Shown piece by piece: positions 7,192 through 15,592 of a stretch of 64,000 nt of DNA (position 1 is its first letter; each line of letters starts with the position of its first letter). The position numbers were made by a program, and so were the translations under genes. The stretch lies in the NCBI RefSeq assembly GCF_008014675.1, contig NZ_VOXD01000005.1, positions 1 to 64,000 of the forward strand. Direction: 5' to 3'. The notes under the pieces were generated by a model. It was not told the origin of the DNA, made no database searches, and saw only the letters and a program-made list of their open reading frames with translations. Source of the stretch: Neolewinella aurantiaca. GTDB taxonomy: Bacteria > Bacteroidota > Bacteroidia > Chitinophagales > Saprospiraceae.

Positions 7192-9540
7192 TTATTCCAA
7201 CGTCCAACGGACGCCGACATAAGCTCTGCGCTGGAAGAGTGGTTGGTACACCTGGGTCGCATCAAAGTAGCCATCGAACGGAGACCAAGCACCGATGATC
7301 GCATCGCGTTGGGTACGATTGGTCAGGTTTTCGCCTCCGGCGTAGAACTCGGTTTTGGCGTTAGCGACGTAAGTCAGGTTGATGCCAAGCATGCCGAAGG
7401 CCGGCGACCGCTGCGGATGGGCAACGTAGATGTCGTCAGGAATCTCATCGAAGTCGATCAGCCGCTGTTCACCCGTCCAGTGGTAGTTCAGGTGAGCCTT
7501 GAACCGGGCTCCGTCGTAACCGAGGGTCGCAAGGGCACGGTGTTTGGGCGTAAGGGGAGCTTCGCGCAACCCTTCACCATCGTACGTCTGCCGCACATCG
7601 TTGTATTTGTACGCCAGTTTAATGTCGATCAGCGGGAGGATTTCGTAGTTTCCACTCACCATAAAGCTGTTGGCAAAGCTCTTGCCATCCAACTGGTAAA
7701 TGCGCAAAGTTTCGATGTCCTGCTCAGCATCAACGATCAGTTGGTTCTGGAAGTCGGTCCGAAAAAGGTCAACGATGATCTGGCCCTCACGCCCGCCAAG
7801 GAAGAAGTCCTGCGTAAAGTTGACGCCATAGTTCCAGGCAGTTTCCAGACCTCGAAAGCCCGGGTTATCGGCATCCATTGCTTCTGCCCCGACGATACGA
7901 TCGGTGACCGTCCGGCTGCTGGGCAGCCAGTTGAGGTTATCGACCAGCAGGTTCGGAGAGCGCCAGCCCCGGCCCATACTCAGGCGTACAGCAGACCGTT
8001 CGGTGGGGTTGTACTTCACGTTCAGGCGCGGGCTCAGTTGCGTCCCCCCCAGATTATGGTGGTCGGCACGAAGGCCCAGAATTACGGTCAGAGCCTTGAA
8101 GTCTCGTCCTTCCCGTGACTCTTCCCAGTTATAAGTGTATTCACCATGGGCACCAATGGTGTTTTCGGACCGGCTGTAATCGGTTTCATCGAAAACTTCA
8201 ACAAAATCGTCTACGCGGGCAGTACCGCCAAAGCTCAGGCGGTGGTTATCATTTGCAATTCGCGTATGGTAGAGCGCATTGAAGTAACCTGATTTCTGCT
8301 CGCCTTCGTGCAGCTTCAGTCCGTAGCGGTTATTGAGTTCGTGGTAGCTACCACTATAGATGAACCCGATGCTCTGCCAGGGCTTGTTAAAACCGTAGTA
8401 ACCGGTCTTCCCCCACGCTTCGATACGGCGATTGTCCTGATCGATGAGATAAGGATCGAGAACGTCCTGCCCGTGATCGTGAACGTCTTGCTGACCGCCG
8501 GTGCGGCGGTCGCGGGCACCGAGAATATTCCACTGGCCTTCCCAGTTATCGGTGCTTTGGCGGAATAACCGGACCAGACCAACGGCCGTGCGGCGATCGG
8601 GCATGTCCTTGAAGCGGTCGAAATCGTGGTCGTGCTTGTTCTCAGTAAAACTACCGTGGGCCGATCCGCCGAGCCACAGTGTTTTCCCGATTTTGGTGTT
8701 CCCCATCAGGTTTACCTCTCCCCTGCCCTGGCTACTGCCAAAAAGGTTCACGTACGCTTTGGGGCCGTGCGGTGGTTTGATCAACTCGGTATTGATCTGC
8801 CCGGTCAGGCCGTTTGCTCCGGATTCAAGGCTGCCACTTCCCTTGCCGATCTGGATTCCTTCGACCCACGGGCCGGGAATGAGATCGAGGGCAAACGGGC
8901 TCGCCAGGCCATCCAGCATCGGTCGTTTTTCGAGGGTCAGCATGGTATAGTTACCGCGCAAACCAAGCATCTGGATTTCGCGGCGACCGGTGAGTGGATC
9001 GCCGTAAGTCAGATCGACCACGGGGCTGTTCTCGAAGCTCTCGGCGAGGCTGCAGCAAGGTGCTTTACGCAGCTCCTTACTGTTGATCGACTCGATGTTG
9101 CGGTCGTTGAGCAGGCTGGCGGCGCGTCCGCCATCGCGGGCGGTTACTTCCACCTGGCCCAGCGACGTACCTTCCTCGGTCAGTACAATCGTCAGGGGAA
9201 AAGTGAGCGTATCGGTCATGAACTCGCGGGTTGCGAAGCCCAGGTAACTGATACGAAAAGTATTCTGTCCGTCCTCGTCGGCCAGGGTGAAGTTTCCTTC
9301 GGTATCGACGGTTGTTCCGCCGCCACCGATCCACTGTACGGTAGCGCCCGTGAGGGGATAATCGTCGGAATCGAAGACCTGACCCTGAATTTGGCCGTAA
9401 AGATCAGAGGATGGCAGTAAGGTTAATATGAAAAACGCGGTAAGCACGGGTAGTGCGTGCCTCCTTTTCAGGCGCGGCCGCAGGTGCAACAATGGTTGAA
9501 ATAGCATTAATTGTAATGATTTAGCGATGTTGAAAAACAC
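7192..9540 (-). CDS. TonB-dependent outer-membrane receptor (metal-associated type)
   Basis: A 782-residue receptor. After the signal peptide comes a carboxypeptidase-regulatory-like beta domain (about 49-120), then the plug (about 130-270, including APCCSLAESFENSPVVD and a QMLGLRGNY segment), then a 22-strand-type barrel ending RRAYVGVRWTLE. The double-cysteine plug segment is typical of receptors paired with HYC_CC_PP and HMA proteins, suggesting copper or another metal complex as ligand; that is inference. Start is uncertain: 9540 or 9507. The region encoding residues 18-24 (LHLRPRL), just before the signal-peptide core, is a dispersed-word copy, making an unusually long basic N-region. 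Confidence 0.9.
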   Translation of the reverse strand: MFFNIAKSLQLMLFQPLLHLRPRLKRRHALPVLTAFFILTLLPSSDLYGQIQGQVFDSDDYPLTGATVQWIGGGGTTVDTEGNFTLADEDGQNTFRISYLGFATREFMTDTLTFPLTIVLTEEGTSLGQVEVTARDGGRAASLLNDRNIESINSKELRKAPCCSLAESFENSPVVDLTYGDPLTGRREIQMLGLRGNYTMLTLEKRPMLDGLASPFALDLIPGPWVEGIQIGKGSGSLESGANGLTGQINTELIKPPHGPKAYVNLFGSSQGRGEVNLMGNTKIGKTLWLGGSAHGSFTENKHDHDFDRFKDMPDRRTAVGLVRLFRQSTDNWEGQWNILGARDRRTGGQQDVHDHGQDVLDPYLIDQDNRRIEAWGKTGYYGFNKPWQSIGFIYSGSYHELNNRYGLKLHEGEQKSGYFNALYHTRIANDNHRLSFGGTARVDDFVEVFDETDYSRSENTIGAHGEYTYNWEESREGRDFKALTVILGLRADHHNLGGTQLSPRLNVKYNPTERSAVRLSMGRGWRSPNLLVDNLNWLPSSRTVTDRIVGAEAMDADNPGFRGLETAWNYGVNFTQDFFLGGREGQIIVDLFRTDFQNQLIVDAEQDIETLRIYQLDGKSFANSFMVSGNYEILPLIDIKLAYKYNDVRQTYDGEGLREAPLTPKHRALATLGYDGARFKAHLNYHWTGEQRLIDFDEIPDDIYVAHPQRSPAFGMLGINLTYVANAKTEFYAGGENLTNRTQRDAIIGAWSPFDGYFDATQVYQPLFQRRAYVGVRWTLE
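9471..9488 (+). repeat. Dispersed 18-bp word, copy 5 (perfect)
   Basis: GGCGCGGCCGCAGGTGCA within the first codons of the TonB receptor, read on the gene strand as LHLRPRL. Confidence 0.9.
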
Positions 9541-9598
9541 AGGTTTCCGCCCGGCCGAAAGGCCGGGGAACTACAGCCCTGAGGCTGCCAAAAATTCG

Positions 9599-10072
9599 CT
9601 AAATCAAAAAAGTCTGGTGGGCGACCAGTAAATCCCTCCCTGAGCGTCTGTCGGGCGGGTCGGGGCCACGGATCGGGCGTGTTTTAGCCACAACCTGCGC
9701 TGCGAGCGGGAGGTAAGCCGGCCACGAGGGCATGAGCCCGGCGGAGGGAACAATGCTGTAATCGCCAACGGTTTCGAGTAAAAAGTCGGCGTCGAGCGCA
9801 GCAACGACAACCTCGCTGGAGCCGCATTTGTGCTCAGACAGTTCTGGCGTCTGGCATTCTTTGGTTGCCAGACAACAAGCCATTCGATGGTGATCGTGCT
9901 CAGTTATCTTAGCAGAATGCGCCTCACAGTCGTGATCTCTCCCAGGCAGGCTGAGTTCAGATTCTCCGATGCAAGCACAGTACACCCGTTGCAACGGCAA
10001 GCCAATGCTGACTACCAGGAGGTAGAGCGTTAGCCATGGAGTTAACCGCCTTGTGAATTTACGGATGTGCAC
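9599..10072 (-). CDS. HYC_CC_PP-like small metal-locus protein
   Basis: A 157-residue protein with a hydrophobic N-terminus (about 13-30), an early cysteine pair (YCACIG), a His/Cys-rich middle (HDCEAH, HDHHRMACC, C..C), and a tail DPPDRRSGRDLLVAHQTFLI. This layout of early cysteines, a CC pair, prolines and an FLI ending resembles the Bacteroidota HYC_CC_PP family, though the first motif is YCAC rather than HYC. Such proteins sit beside TonB receptors and HMA proteins, as here (59-bp gap to the receptor). Function unproven; metal binding is inferred from the His/Cys content. Confidence 0.62.
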   Translation of the reverse strand: MHIRKFTRRLTPWLTLYLLVVSIGLPLQRVYCACIGESELSLPGRDHDCEAHSAKITEHDHHRMACCLATKECQTPELSEHKCGSSEVVVAALDADFLLETVGDYSIVPSAGLMPSWPAYLPLAAQVVAKTRPIRGPDPPDRRSGRDLLVAHQTFLI

Positions 10073-10225
10073 GTTGCAAATTTAAGGACTTACAGGTTAG
10101 AGTACAAGTCTTCTTACGCTAACGCCTTGTTAACGGCCTTTGTTGAACTTCCATTCCGGGTAAATACCCAAACCTTTGGGTGTGAAGGAATTCCAGGTTC
10201 CCCTGTGCTGGTCGGGAGCGCACTT

Positions 10226-10243
10226 TGCACCTGCGTTCGCGCC
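10226..10243 (-). repeat. Dispersed 18-bp word, copy 6 (1 change)
   Basis: Reads GGCGCGAACGCAGGTGCA on the minus strand; lies 2 bp beyond the stop codon of the DUF2911 gene. Confidence 0.85.
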
Positions 10244-10245
10244 GC

Positions 10246-11112
10246 CTACTTCATTGCTTCAATCTCCAGCCGTCGTTTCTCCAGCCGTTCGGTGATCGTC
10301 CTGATCGTTTCCGTTTGCCCGGGAAATTCCAGAGTAAGAACGTCCCTGGCTTTCTGTAACGAAGCCAGTGCTTTGTCCTTCTCGCCCGTGAAATGGTAGA
10401 TTTCCGCCAGGGTTTCGTAGATGTAGTAACGGTTCTCCTCCTCGAGCGAAACGATGTGCTCGGCGAACAGCACGGCTTTATCCATCGACAGCTTATTGAA
10501 GTTCAGGTAACTGACCGCCCGGTAGTATTCTTCCTGATCGTCTGAAAGCGGAGCAGCAGCCAGGCTGTCGATGAAGGCTTTGTTGTCTTCCTCCAACGAT
10601 GTCTCGATCGGTACACTTACCTGAACGTCGGTCCAGGAGAGGTACATTTCGGCAGCGCCGGGCGTAAGGTCGAGTTCCACCGACCAGGCCTCGTAGAAGC
10701 GGCCCGGGTTGGTAACCGGGACGCATACCCGAACCTCCTTTTCCGGATCATAATCGGGGGAATCAGGCATCACGGAGTTTCGGCTCAGGATGATCGTCCA
10801 CTCCTTTTTGGTTGGGATGACGTAGAGTCCGTACCTGCTTGCCGGGGCAAACTGCCCGGCGATCGTCACGTCCTGATTGATGGTGATGAACGTTCCTCCC
10901 GCCCCGGTGTGCCAGAGTTCGTCGTAAGGAACGAGGCCTCCGAATATTTTTCGCCCCCGGGCCATCGGCCGGGTTGTTTCAATGGTGACTTCGGCGTTCC
11001 CTACCTGCTGGCGTACCGTGGTTCTCATGCTGTACGGTCCGTAGGAATGCTGAGCGGTAAGACTGGCTCCGGCAATGAGGAGCAGGATGATGGTGTGTAG
11101 TATCGTTTTCAT
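10246..11112 (-). CDS. DUF2911 domain secreted protein with TPR-like tail
   Basis: A 288-residue protein with a cleavable signal peptide ending SLTAQ (about 20). The DUF2911 domain covers roughly 25-175, with RPMARGRKIFGGLVPYDELWHTGAGGTFI and the YGLYVIPTKKEWTIILS segment. The remaining helical part (about 190-288) looks like tetratricopeptide repeats. DUF2911 proteins are common, uncharacterised periplasmic proteins of Bacteroidota. No linked enzyme suggests a role. Confidence 0.85.
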   Translation of the reverse strand: MKTILHTIILLLIAGASLTAQHSYGPYSMRTTVRQQVGNAEVTIETTRPMARGRKIFGGLVPYDELWHTGAGGTFITINQDVTIAGQFAPASRYGLYVIPTKKEWTIILSRNSVMPDSPDYDPEKEVRVCVPVTNPGRFYEAWSVELDLTPGAAEMYLSWTDVQVSVPIETSLEEDNKAFIDSLAAAPLSDDQEEYYRAVSYLNFNKLSMDKAVLFAEHIVSLEEENRYYIYETLAEIYHFTGEKDKALASLQKARDVLTLEFPGQTETIRTITERLEKRRLEIEAMK

Positions 11113-11240
11113 AATTATGGAAATATTGACACGTTCTACCCTCCTATTTACAGGCAGGGAGGTATAGTTGCGGCAGATTTAAATTGAAGTTTCGTGGGCA
11201 GTATTGCCCGGGAATTGCACCAAGGAACTGTGTGGACGAA

Positions 11241-12362
11241 TCACTTCCACGGCCCACCTTGGGTTACATTGATGATCTTCTCTCCTTCCAGACGAAATAA
11301 CCCGCCGGAGCAACCGATCCATAAATTGCCCCTGCTGTCTTCCAGCATACTTTGAATTCCTTTGAAGGGGATGGCGCTGCTCCCCTGCTCCGGTTTGAAG
11401 TTGGTGAATTGCTCTCCGTCGTATTTGTAGAGCCCGTCGGCGAGGGTGCTGATCCAGACGTTGCCGGATTTATCGGCGTAGGTGCTGTAGACGTCGTTTT
11501 CGCTCAGGCCGGGGTAGTCGGGGAAATAGGTGAATTGCTTGCCGTCGTAGCGGCTAAGACCGCCACCACCGAAGCGCTTTGCGGGGTCCGGATGGTCCTT
11601 CTGGGAGACGCGGGTGCCGAACCAAAGGTTCCCATTCCGGTCTTCGGTCACTGATGTTGCGCTGTTAGAAAGCAACCCTTCCTTTTTGGTGAAGTGTGTG
11701 AATTTCTCTCCGTCGTATTTTGTCGCTCCGTAGGCATCTACGGTAAACCAGACGTTGCCTTTGCTGTCGATCATGCTGACGGAGGTCCAGTCTTTCGTAT
11801 CCTGGTTCCATACCGTATCTACTTCGGGTTTGGGCAGTTCAAATTTGCTGAAGGTGGAGCCGTCGTAGCGAAATATACCACCCCAGGTACCTATCCAGAA
11901 GTCTCCGGACTCCTCGATCAGGACGTTGCTGACCCGGTTGACGTCGGGGCCATAGTTTCCAGCGAAGTTACTGAAGGTCTCAAACGTATCTCCGTCGTAC
12001 TTCACCAGGCCGCTTTCGGTACCGAACCAATAATTGCCCGCTTTGTCCTCGGTAATGCTCGCAACCCGGTTATCGGGCAGGCCATCGAATTCTGTGAGGT
12101 AGGTCAGTTTTTCACCATCGTAGCGGGCAACGCCCTTCGCGATGGTTCCGAACCAGAGGTCGCCCTTGCTGTCTTCGAAGATGTCTACGACGTAATTGGC
12201 CACTTGAGTAGGCTGCTTTGCATTCAGGCCAAGGTCGAACAATTCCTCCGTGTCGTCTTCGGCTTTGGCCGAAGCCTCGGGCGACTTATTCTGACTGCTG
12301 CAGGAGGGCTGCAGCAGAAGACCGCAGAGCAGCAGGGTAAGACATGGTATTCTTACTTTCAT
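11241..12362 (-). CDS. Two-component-regulator-type beta-propeller lipoprotein
   Basis: A 373-residue lipoprotein (lipobox QPSC near residue 20) made almost wholly of propeller repeats. Several blades carry the pattern D.KGNLWFGT...G..RYDG, as in the sensor propellers of hybrid two-component systems. No kinase or DNA-binding domain follows, so it is a stand-alone exported propeller. Start at 12362 (MKVRIPCLTLLL); an upstream extension to 12467 is unlikely. It lies next to a BNR-repeat secreted protein and a divergent membrane-anchored regulator; a sensing role with them is speculative. Confidence 0.82.
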   Translation of the reverse strand: MKVRIPCLTLLLCGLLLQPSCSSQNKSPEASAKAEDDTEELFDLGLNAKQPTQVANYVVDIFEDSKGDLWFGTIAKGVARYDGEKLTYLTEFDGLPDNRVASITEDKAGNYWFGTESGLVKYDGDTFETFSNFAGNYGPDVNRVSNVLIEESGDFWIGTWGGIFRYDGSTFSKFELPKPEVDTVWNQDTKDWTSVSMIDSKGNVWFTVDAYGATKYDGEKFTHFTKKEGLLSNSATSVTEDRNGNLWFGTRVSQKDHPDPAKRFGGGGLSRYDGKQFTYFPDYPGLSENDVYSTYADKSGNVWISTLADGLYKYDGEQFTNFKPEQGSSAIPFKGIQSMLEDSRGNLWIGCSGGLFRLEGEKIINVTQGGPWK

Positions 12363-12479
12363 AGGTTGTTGATTTGAGTTAGGTCTCACCCCGTCATCCT
12401 TTGGCGGGTACGGTCGCGCGCTGCGCGAGTCGCAGGCGGAGTGATTGGCAGGTATGTTCGAGTACACGGCTATAGCCCG

Positions 12480-13343
12480 CTAGCAGCCCGCGGCTACGCC
12501 CAGGAACCACCCGACGGAGGTCTCGGTGATGGAGCGAACAGGCATTTTACTGTCGGGCGCGGGTTTGAAACCTCCCCACAGTGCAGCGGGCAGGTTTTTG
12601 CGGTTCATACCGGGGAGGGCTATGATTGGTTTTTCCCAGACCTGACCGGTTTTACTGCGCATGATACTTCCGTCTATTCCCAGGGCGTAGAGCCTCTCGG
12701 TGGTTGGCAACAACTTTGAGATGGTCCAGGGAGAATAGACAAAAGCCCAGCTTTTGCCGTCGTCGTCGCTGGCCAGAATCCCGTCCCTCCGGGCCGCGAA
12801 GAGCCTTCCGTTGAATTCGGTAATACTATTGACCTGTACCAGATCACCCGTCTGGTACCAGGTAGTTCCGTAGTCAAAAGAACGGTAAATGCCGTTATCG
12901 GTACCTGCGATCAGGATGTCGCCGTGAAAGTGCAGCGCCCTGACTGATCCGCCCATAAAATTGAAGACGAAGCTGTTCCAGTGCAGGCCCTGATCGCGTG
13001 AGGTAAAGACCCGGCCATGATAAGTACCGATCACGATCAGATCGCCCTTAGCGGCGATGGAGTTGATGTCGATCCGTTTGGGTAATCCTTGGTTACGGGC
13101 TTCCCACCTTTGCGCTCCGGCAGGAAGGACGAAGAAACCGTGGATGTCCGTACCGAGTAAAACCATGCCATTGTGCTCCAGCATTGCACCTGCGCCCGCG
13201 CCTTCCGGAAGGCCTTCGGCAAACGGAACCCAGCTCTCGCCCTGGTCCGTGCTCCGGTAAATGTTCGGCGGATCGGCCGGAGGCGTTGTATCGGGAGCAA
13301 CAGCAAAGGCGGTCAGGCAGAGCAGAAAAGAGAAGATGTACAT
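12480..13343 (-). CDS. Secreted BNR/YCF48-like repeat protein
   Basis: A 287-residue protein with an N-terminal signal peptide (MYIFSFLLCLTAFAVA) and repeated blades of the type IYRSTDQGESW, VFTSRDQGLHW, IYRSFDYGTTW and ILASDDDGKSW, the Asp-box/BNR signature of sialidase-like propellers. Too short and lacking arginine triad residues for a sialidase. Residues 48-53 (GAGAGA) are encoded by a dispersed-word copy between the first two blades. It ends 118 bp before the propeller lipoprotein and is divergent from the winged-helix regulator. Function unknown. Confidence 0.8.
   Translation of the reverse strand: MYIFSFLLCLTAFAVAPDTTPPADPPNIYRSTDQGESWVPFAEGLPEGAGAGAMLEHNGMVLLGTDIHGFFVLPAGAQRWEARNQGLPKRIDINSIAAKGDLIVIGTYHGRVFTSRDQGLHWNSFVFNFMGGSVRALHFHGDILIAGTDNGIYRSFDYGTTWYQTGDLVQVNSITEFNGRLFAARRDGILASDDDGKSWAFVYSPWTISKLLPTTERLYALGIDGSIMRSKTGQVWEKPIIALPGMNRKNLPAALWGGFKPAPDSKMPVRSITETSVGWFLGVAAGC
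13185..13202 (-). repeat. Dispersed 18-bp word, copy 7 (perfect)
   Basis: Reads GGCGCGGGCGCAGGTGCA on the minus strand; inside the BNR-repeat gene as GAGAGA. Confidence 0.9.
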
Positions 13344-13456
13344 GCTTGTTTATTTTGGTATCCGCAAGGTATGGCCACCTTCAGTCCGGGCCTGAAAATA
13401 AATGTAAAAGGATGTAAAGGCCTGGTAAAAGTAAAGTTACGCCGTTTTCTACGTCG

Positions 13457-13464
13457 TACTTTTG
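13457..13464 (+). promoter_or_regulatory. Possible -7 element, near-leaderless
   Basis: TACTTTTG matches TAnnTTTG exactly and ends only 5 bp before the ATG at 13470, so the transcript would be essentially leaderless. No clear -33 TTG is seen. Confidence 0.4.
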
Positions 13465-13469
13465 CGTGT

Positions 13470-14366
13470 ATGAACAAGTGGTTACTTCGCCTTTCCCGGG
13501 CAACAGGCCTTATGCTGGTCCTCCTGACGCTAACGAGTGCGTTGTGGCCGGCACCCCCTGCCACCAGGGATCAGAAGACGTCGCTCGCGCTACGGCAGAT
13601 CGGGCACAACTACCTTTCGCTTTTAGGGGATTCAACGACCCGCATCCCCGCAGTTGAGGAAAACGAAGACGGAACCCTACTACTGCGACTCGAACAAAAA
13701 ATAGCCTACGACACCCTCAACCGGATCGCACGAAGCGTGCTGGCCGACTACGACATACGCGCCGATTACACCCTGAGCCTCGAAGATTGCAGCTCCGGAG
13801 AGGTGTTCCTCGGGAGCCTCTGGCCCGGTGTCCGGGACGATGAATACACCGACGACAGCGAGCGGGCGTGTATGGGACGCGACCAGGAAAACCGTTGCGC
13901 GAACATCATCCTTGCTTTTGCAACTAAGCAGGAGGCAGGTACGCCCTTCCTCACCTGGTTCCTGGGCGGGCTTGGGGTTCTACTGTTCTTTGCAGGCCGG
14001 TTGTCTCCCGCGCCTCCACACGTTACAACGCCAGCACCGGAACCAGACCTTGTGCCGGAACAACCTGGCCAGCTACGGCTCGGCGAAGATTGTACCTTCG
14101 ATGAAACCGCCCACCTGCTGACCATCGGAACCGTACAGCACGAACTCACTTACCGCGAAGCAAAACTGTTTGGTTTCTTCGCCAACCGTCCCAACGAAAT
14201 TCTCGCCCGTGCCGACATCAACGAAGCTGTTTGGGGAGAAGAAGGCATCATCACCGGCCGAAGCCTCGATGTTTTCGTTTCCCGGCTGCGCAAAAAACTG
14301 GCAACAACCGAGCACATCGAAATCAAAACCGTGCACGGCGTCGGGTACCGTCTGCTGGTGGGCTGA
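13470..14366 (+). CDS. Membrane-anchored winged-helix transcriptional regulator
   Basis: A 298-residue protein. Residues 10-26 form an N-terminal hydrophobic segment, about 28-155 an extracytoplasmic domain with four cysteines, about 159-177 a second membrane span (FLTWFLGGLGVLLFFAG), then a proline-rich linker and an OmpR/PhoB-type winged helix (about 203-298). The helix includes LTYREAKLFGFFANRPNEI, LDVFVSRLRKKL and the wing VHGVGYRLLVG. No receiver domain. This suggests direct signalling from periplasm to DNA, with the DNA-binding part at the C-terminus, opposite to ToxR/CadC. Divergent from the two secreted propeller genes, which may be its targets (inference). Confidence 0.85.
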   Translation: MNKWLLRLSRATGLMLVLLTLTSALWPAPPATRDQKTSLALRQIGHNYLSLLGDSTTRIPAVEENEDGTLLLRLEQKIAYDTLNRIARSVLADYDIRADYTLSLEDCSSGEVFLGSLWPGVRDDEYTDDSERACMGRDQENRCANIILAFATKQEAGTPFLTWFLGGLGVLLFFAGRLSPAPPHVTTPAPEPDLVPEQPGQLRLGEDCTFDETAHLLTIGTVQHELTYREAKLFGFFANRPNEILARADINEAVWGEEGIITGRSLDVFVSRLRKKLATTEHIEIKTVHGVGYRLLVG

Positions 14367-14426
14367 CCGGCAAACCAACGCACGAATTTCGGTCTCACTA
14401 CTGCAGATAACACGTAAGGATACTCA

Positions 14427-15431
14427 TTACTCCCGGTACGGTTTCAGCACCTGAATCCTCCCTTCCTCGTCGTAGGTTATTTCTGCCATTTTAACGCTGC
14501 GCAGGTGGGTAACGCCTTCGGAAAGAACGGAATCATGGTAAAACAGCCACCACTTACCGTTCCATTCTGCGATCGAGTGATGGGTCGTCCAACCAACAAC
14601 CGGTTCGAGGATCCGGCCGGCGTAGGTGAACGGGCCGTAGGGGCTGTCTCCGATGGCGTAACAGAGAAAGTGGGTATCTCCGGTGGAATAGCTGAAGTAG
14701 TACTTCCCGTTGTACTTGTGCAGCCAGCTGGCTTCGAAGAAGCGACGGTCGGTGTCGCCTTCCAGTAGTAAATCACCGTTTTCGTCTACGATGTCTACGT
14801 ACCGTAGCGGTTCGGCGTGCTCCAGCATGTCGTCGGTCAGGCGGGCAACGTAGGGGCGTAATGCGGGTTCGTTGGGGGCCGGCAGTTCGTTTCCAGCGTC
14901 CCACTTGTGGTTGCGGTACTGCTGCAACTGACCACCCCAGATACCACCAACGTAGATGTAATAACTGCCGTCATCGTCTTTGAACACCGCAGGATCTATG
15001 CTGTAGCTTCCTTTCATGTAGTGCGGTTCGGCTTTAAACGGCCCAACCGGGCTGTCGCCTACCGCTACCCCGATGCGGAACATCTGGTCGTGGTCGCGTG
15101 CGGGGAAATAAAAATAGTATTTGCCATTTTTTTCGGCACAATCCGGCGCCCACATCTGGCGGGTTGCCCACGGAACGTCCTTTACGTGGAGGGCAACGCC
15201 TTCGTCTTTTGCAACCAGGTTTTCGTTTACACTCAGCACGTGGTAGTCCTCCATCCCGAAGTGGTCACCGTTGTCGTTGAAGGGGATTCCCGCATCGATG
15301 TCGTGACTGGGATAAATGTAAAGTTTGCCACCAAACACGTGTGCTGAGGGGTCAGCGGTATAAATGTGCGTGACGAGCGGCTGAGAGATCGCCCGTTGAG
15401 CAAGTTCTTTGAAGTTAAGTTCGTTGGTCAT
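14427..15431 (-). CDS. Glycoside hydrolase family 43 (xylosidase/arabinofuranosidase type)
   Basis: A 334-residue five-bladed propeller enzyme with no signal peptide, so probably cytosolic. The catalytic triad is visible: the base Asp in YTADPSAHVF, the pKa-tuning Asp in YSIDPAVFKDDDG, and the acid Glu in FFEASWLHKYNGKYYFSYST. Start at 15431 (MTNELNFKEL). The frame continues to 15524, but that extension crosses a dispersed-word copy. It groups with a GPH-type transporter and a GH10 xylanase on the same strand, so it probably cleaves imported xylo-oligosaccharides or arabino-substituted forms. Confidence 0.9.
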   Translation of the reverse strand: MTNELNFKELAQRAISQPLVTHIYTADPSAHVFGGKLYIYPSHDIDAGIPFNDNGDHFGMEDYHVLSVNENLVAKDEGVALHVKDVPWATRQMWAPDCAEKNGKYYFYFPARDHDQMFRIGVAVGDSPVGPFKAEPHYMKGSYSIDPAVFKDDDGSYYIYVGGIWGGQLQQYRNHKWDAGNELPAPNEPALRPYVARLTDDMLEHAEPLRYVDIVDENGDLLLEGDTDRRFFEASWLHKYNGKYYFSYSTGDTHFLCYAIGDSPYGPFTYAGRILEPVVGWTTHHSIAEWNGKWWLFYHDSVLSEGVTHLRSVKMAEITYDEEGRIQVLKPYRE

Positions 15432-15444
15432 TTTTTGTTGTTGT

Positions 15445-15462
15445 GGCGCGGACGCAGGTGCA
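15445..15462 (+). repeat. Dispersed 18-bp word, copy 8 (perfect)
   Basis: GGCGCGGACGCAGGTGCA, 14 bp upstream of the GH43 start codon; paired in opposite orientation with the next copy 100 bp away. Confidence 0.9.
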
Positions 15463-15561
15463 GTACCGGTTTTTTGGAAGCCAGGTAGTTGCAGCGAGCC
15501 GGGGCAAGAGCTATTAAGATCCAACTCTCCGCCGGAGCAACGGGGTGCTCCAACCCAACTG

Positions 15562-15579
15562 TGAACCTGCGGCCGCGCC
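15562..15579 (-). repeat. Dispersed 18-bp word, copy 9 (1 change)
   Basis: Reads GGCGCGGCCGCAGGTTCA on the minus strand; 14 bp beyond the stop of the sugar transporter. With copy 8 it forms an inverted pair flanking the intergenic gap. Confidence 0.85.
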
Positions 15580-15592
15580 CATATGAATTCGT

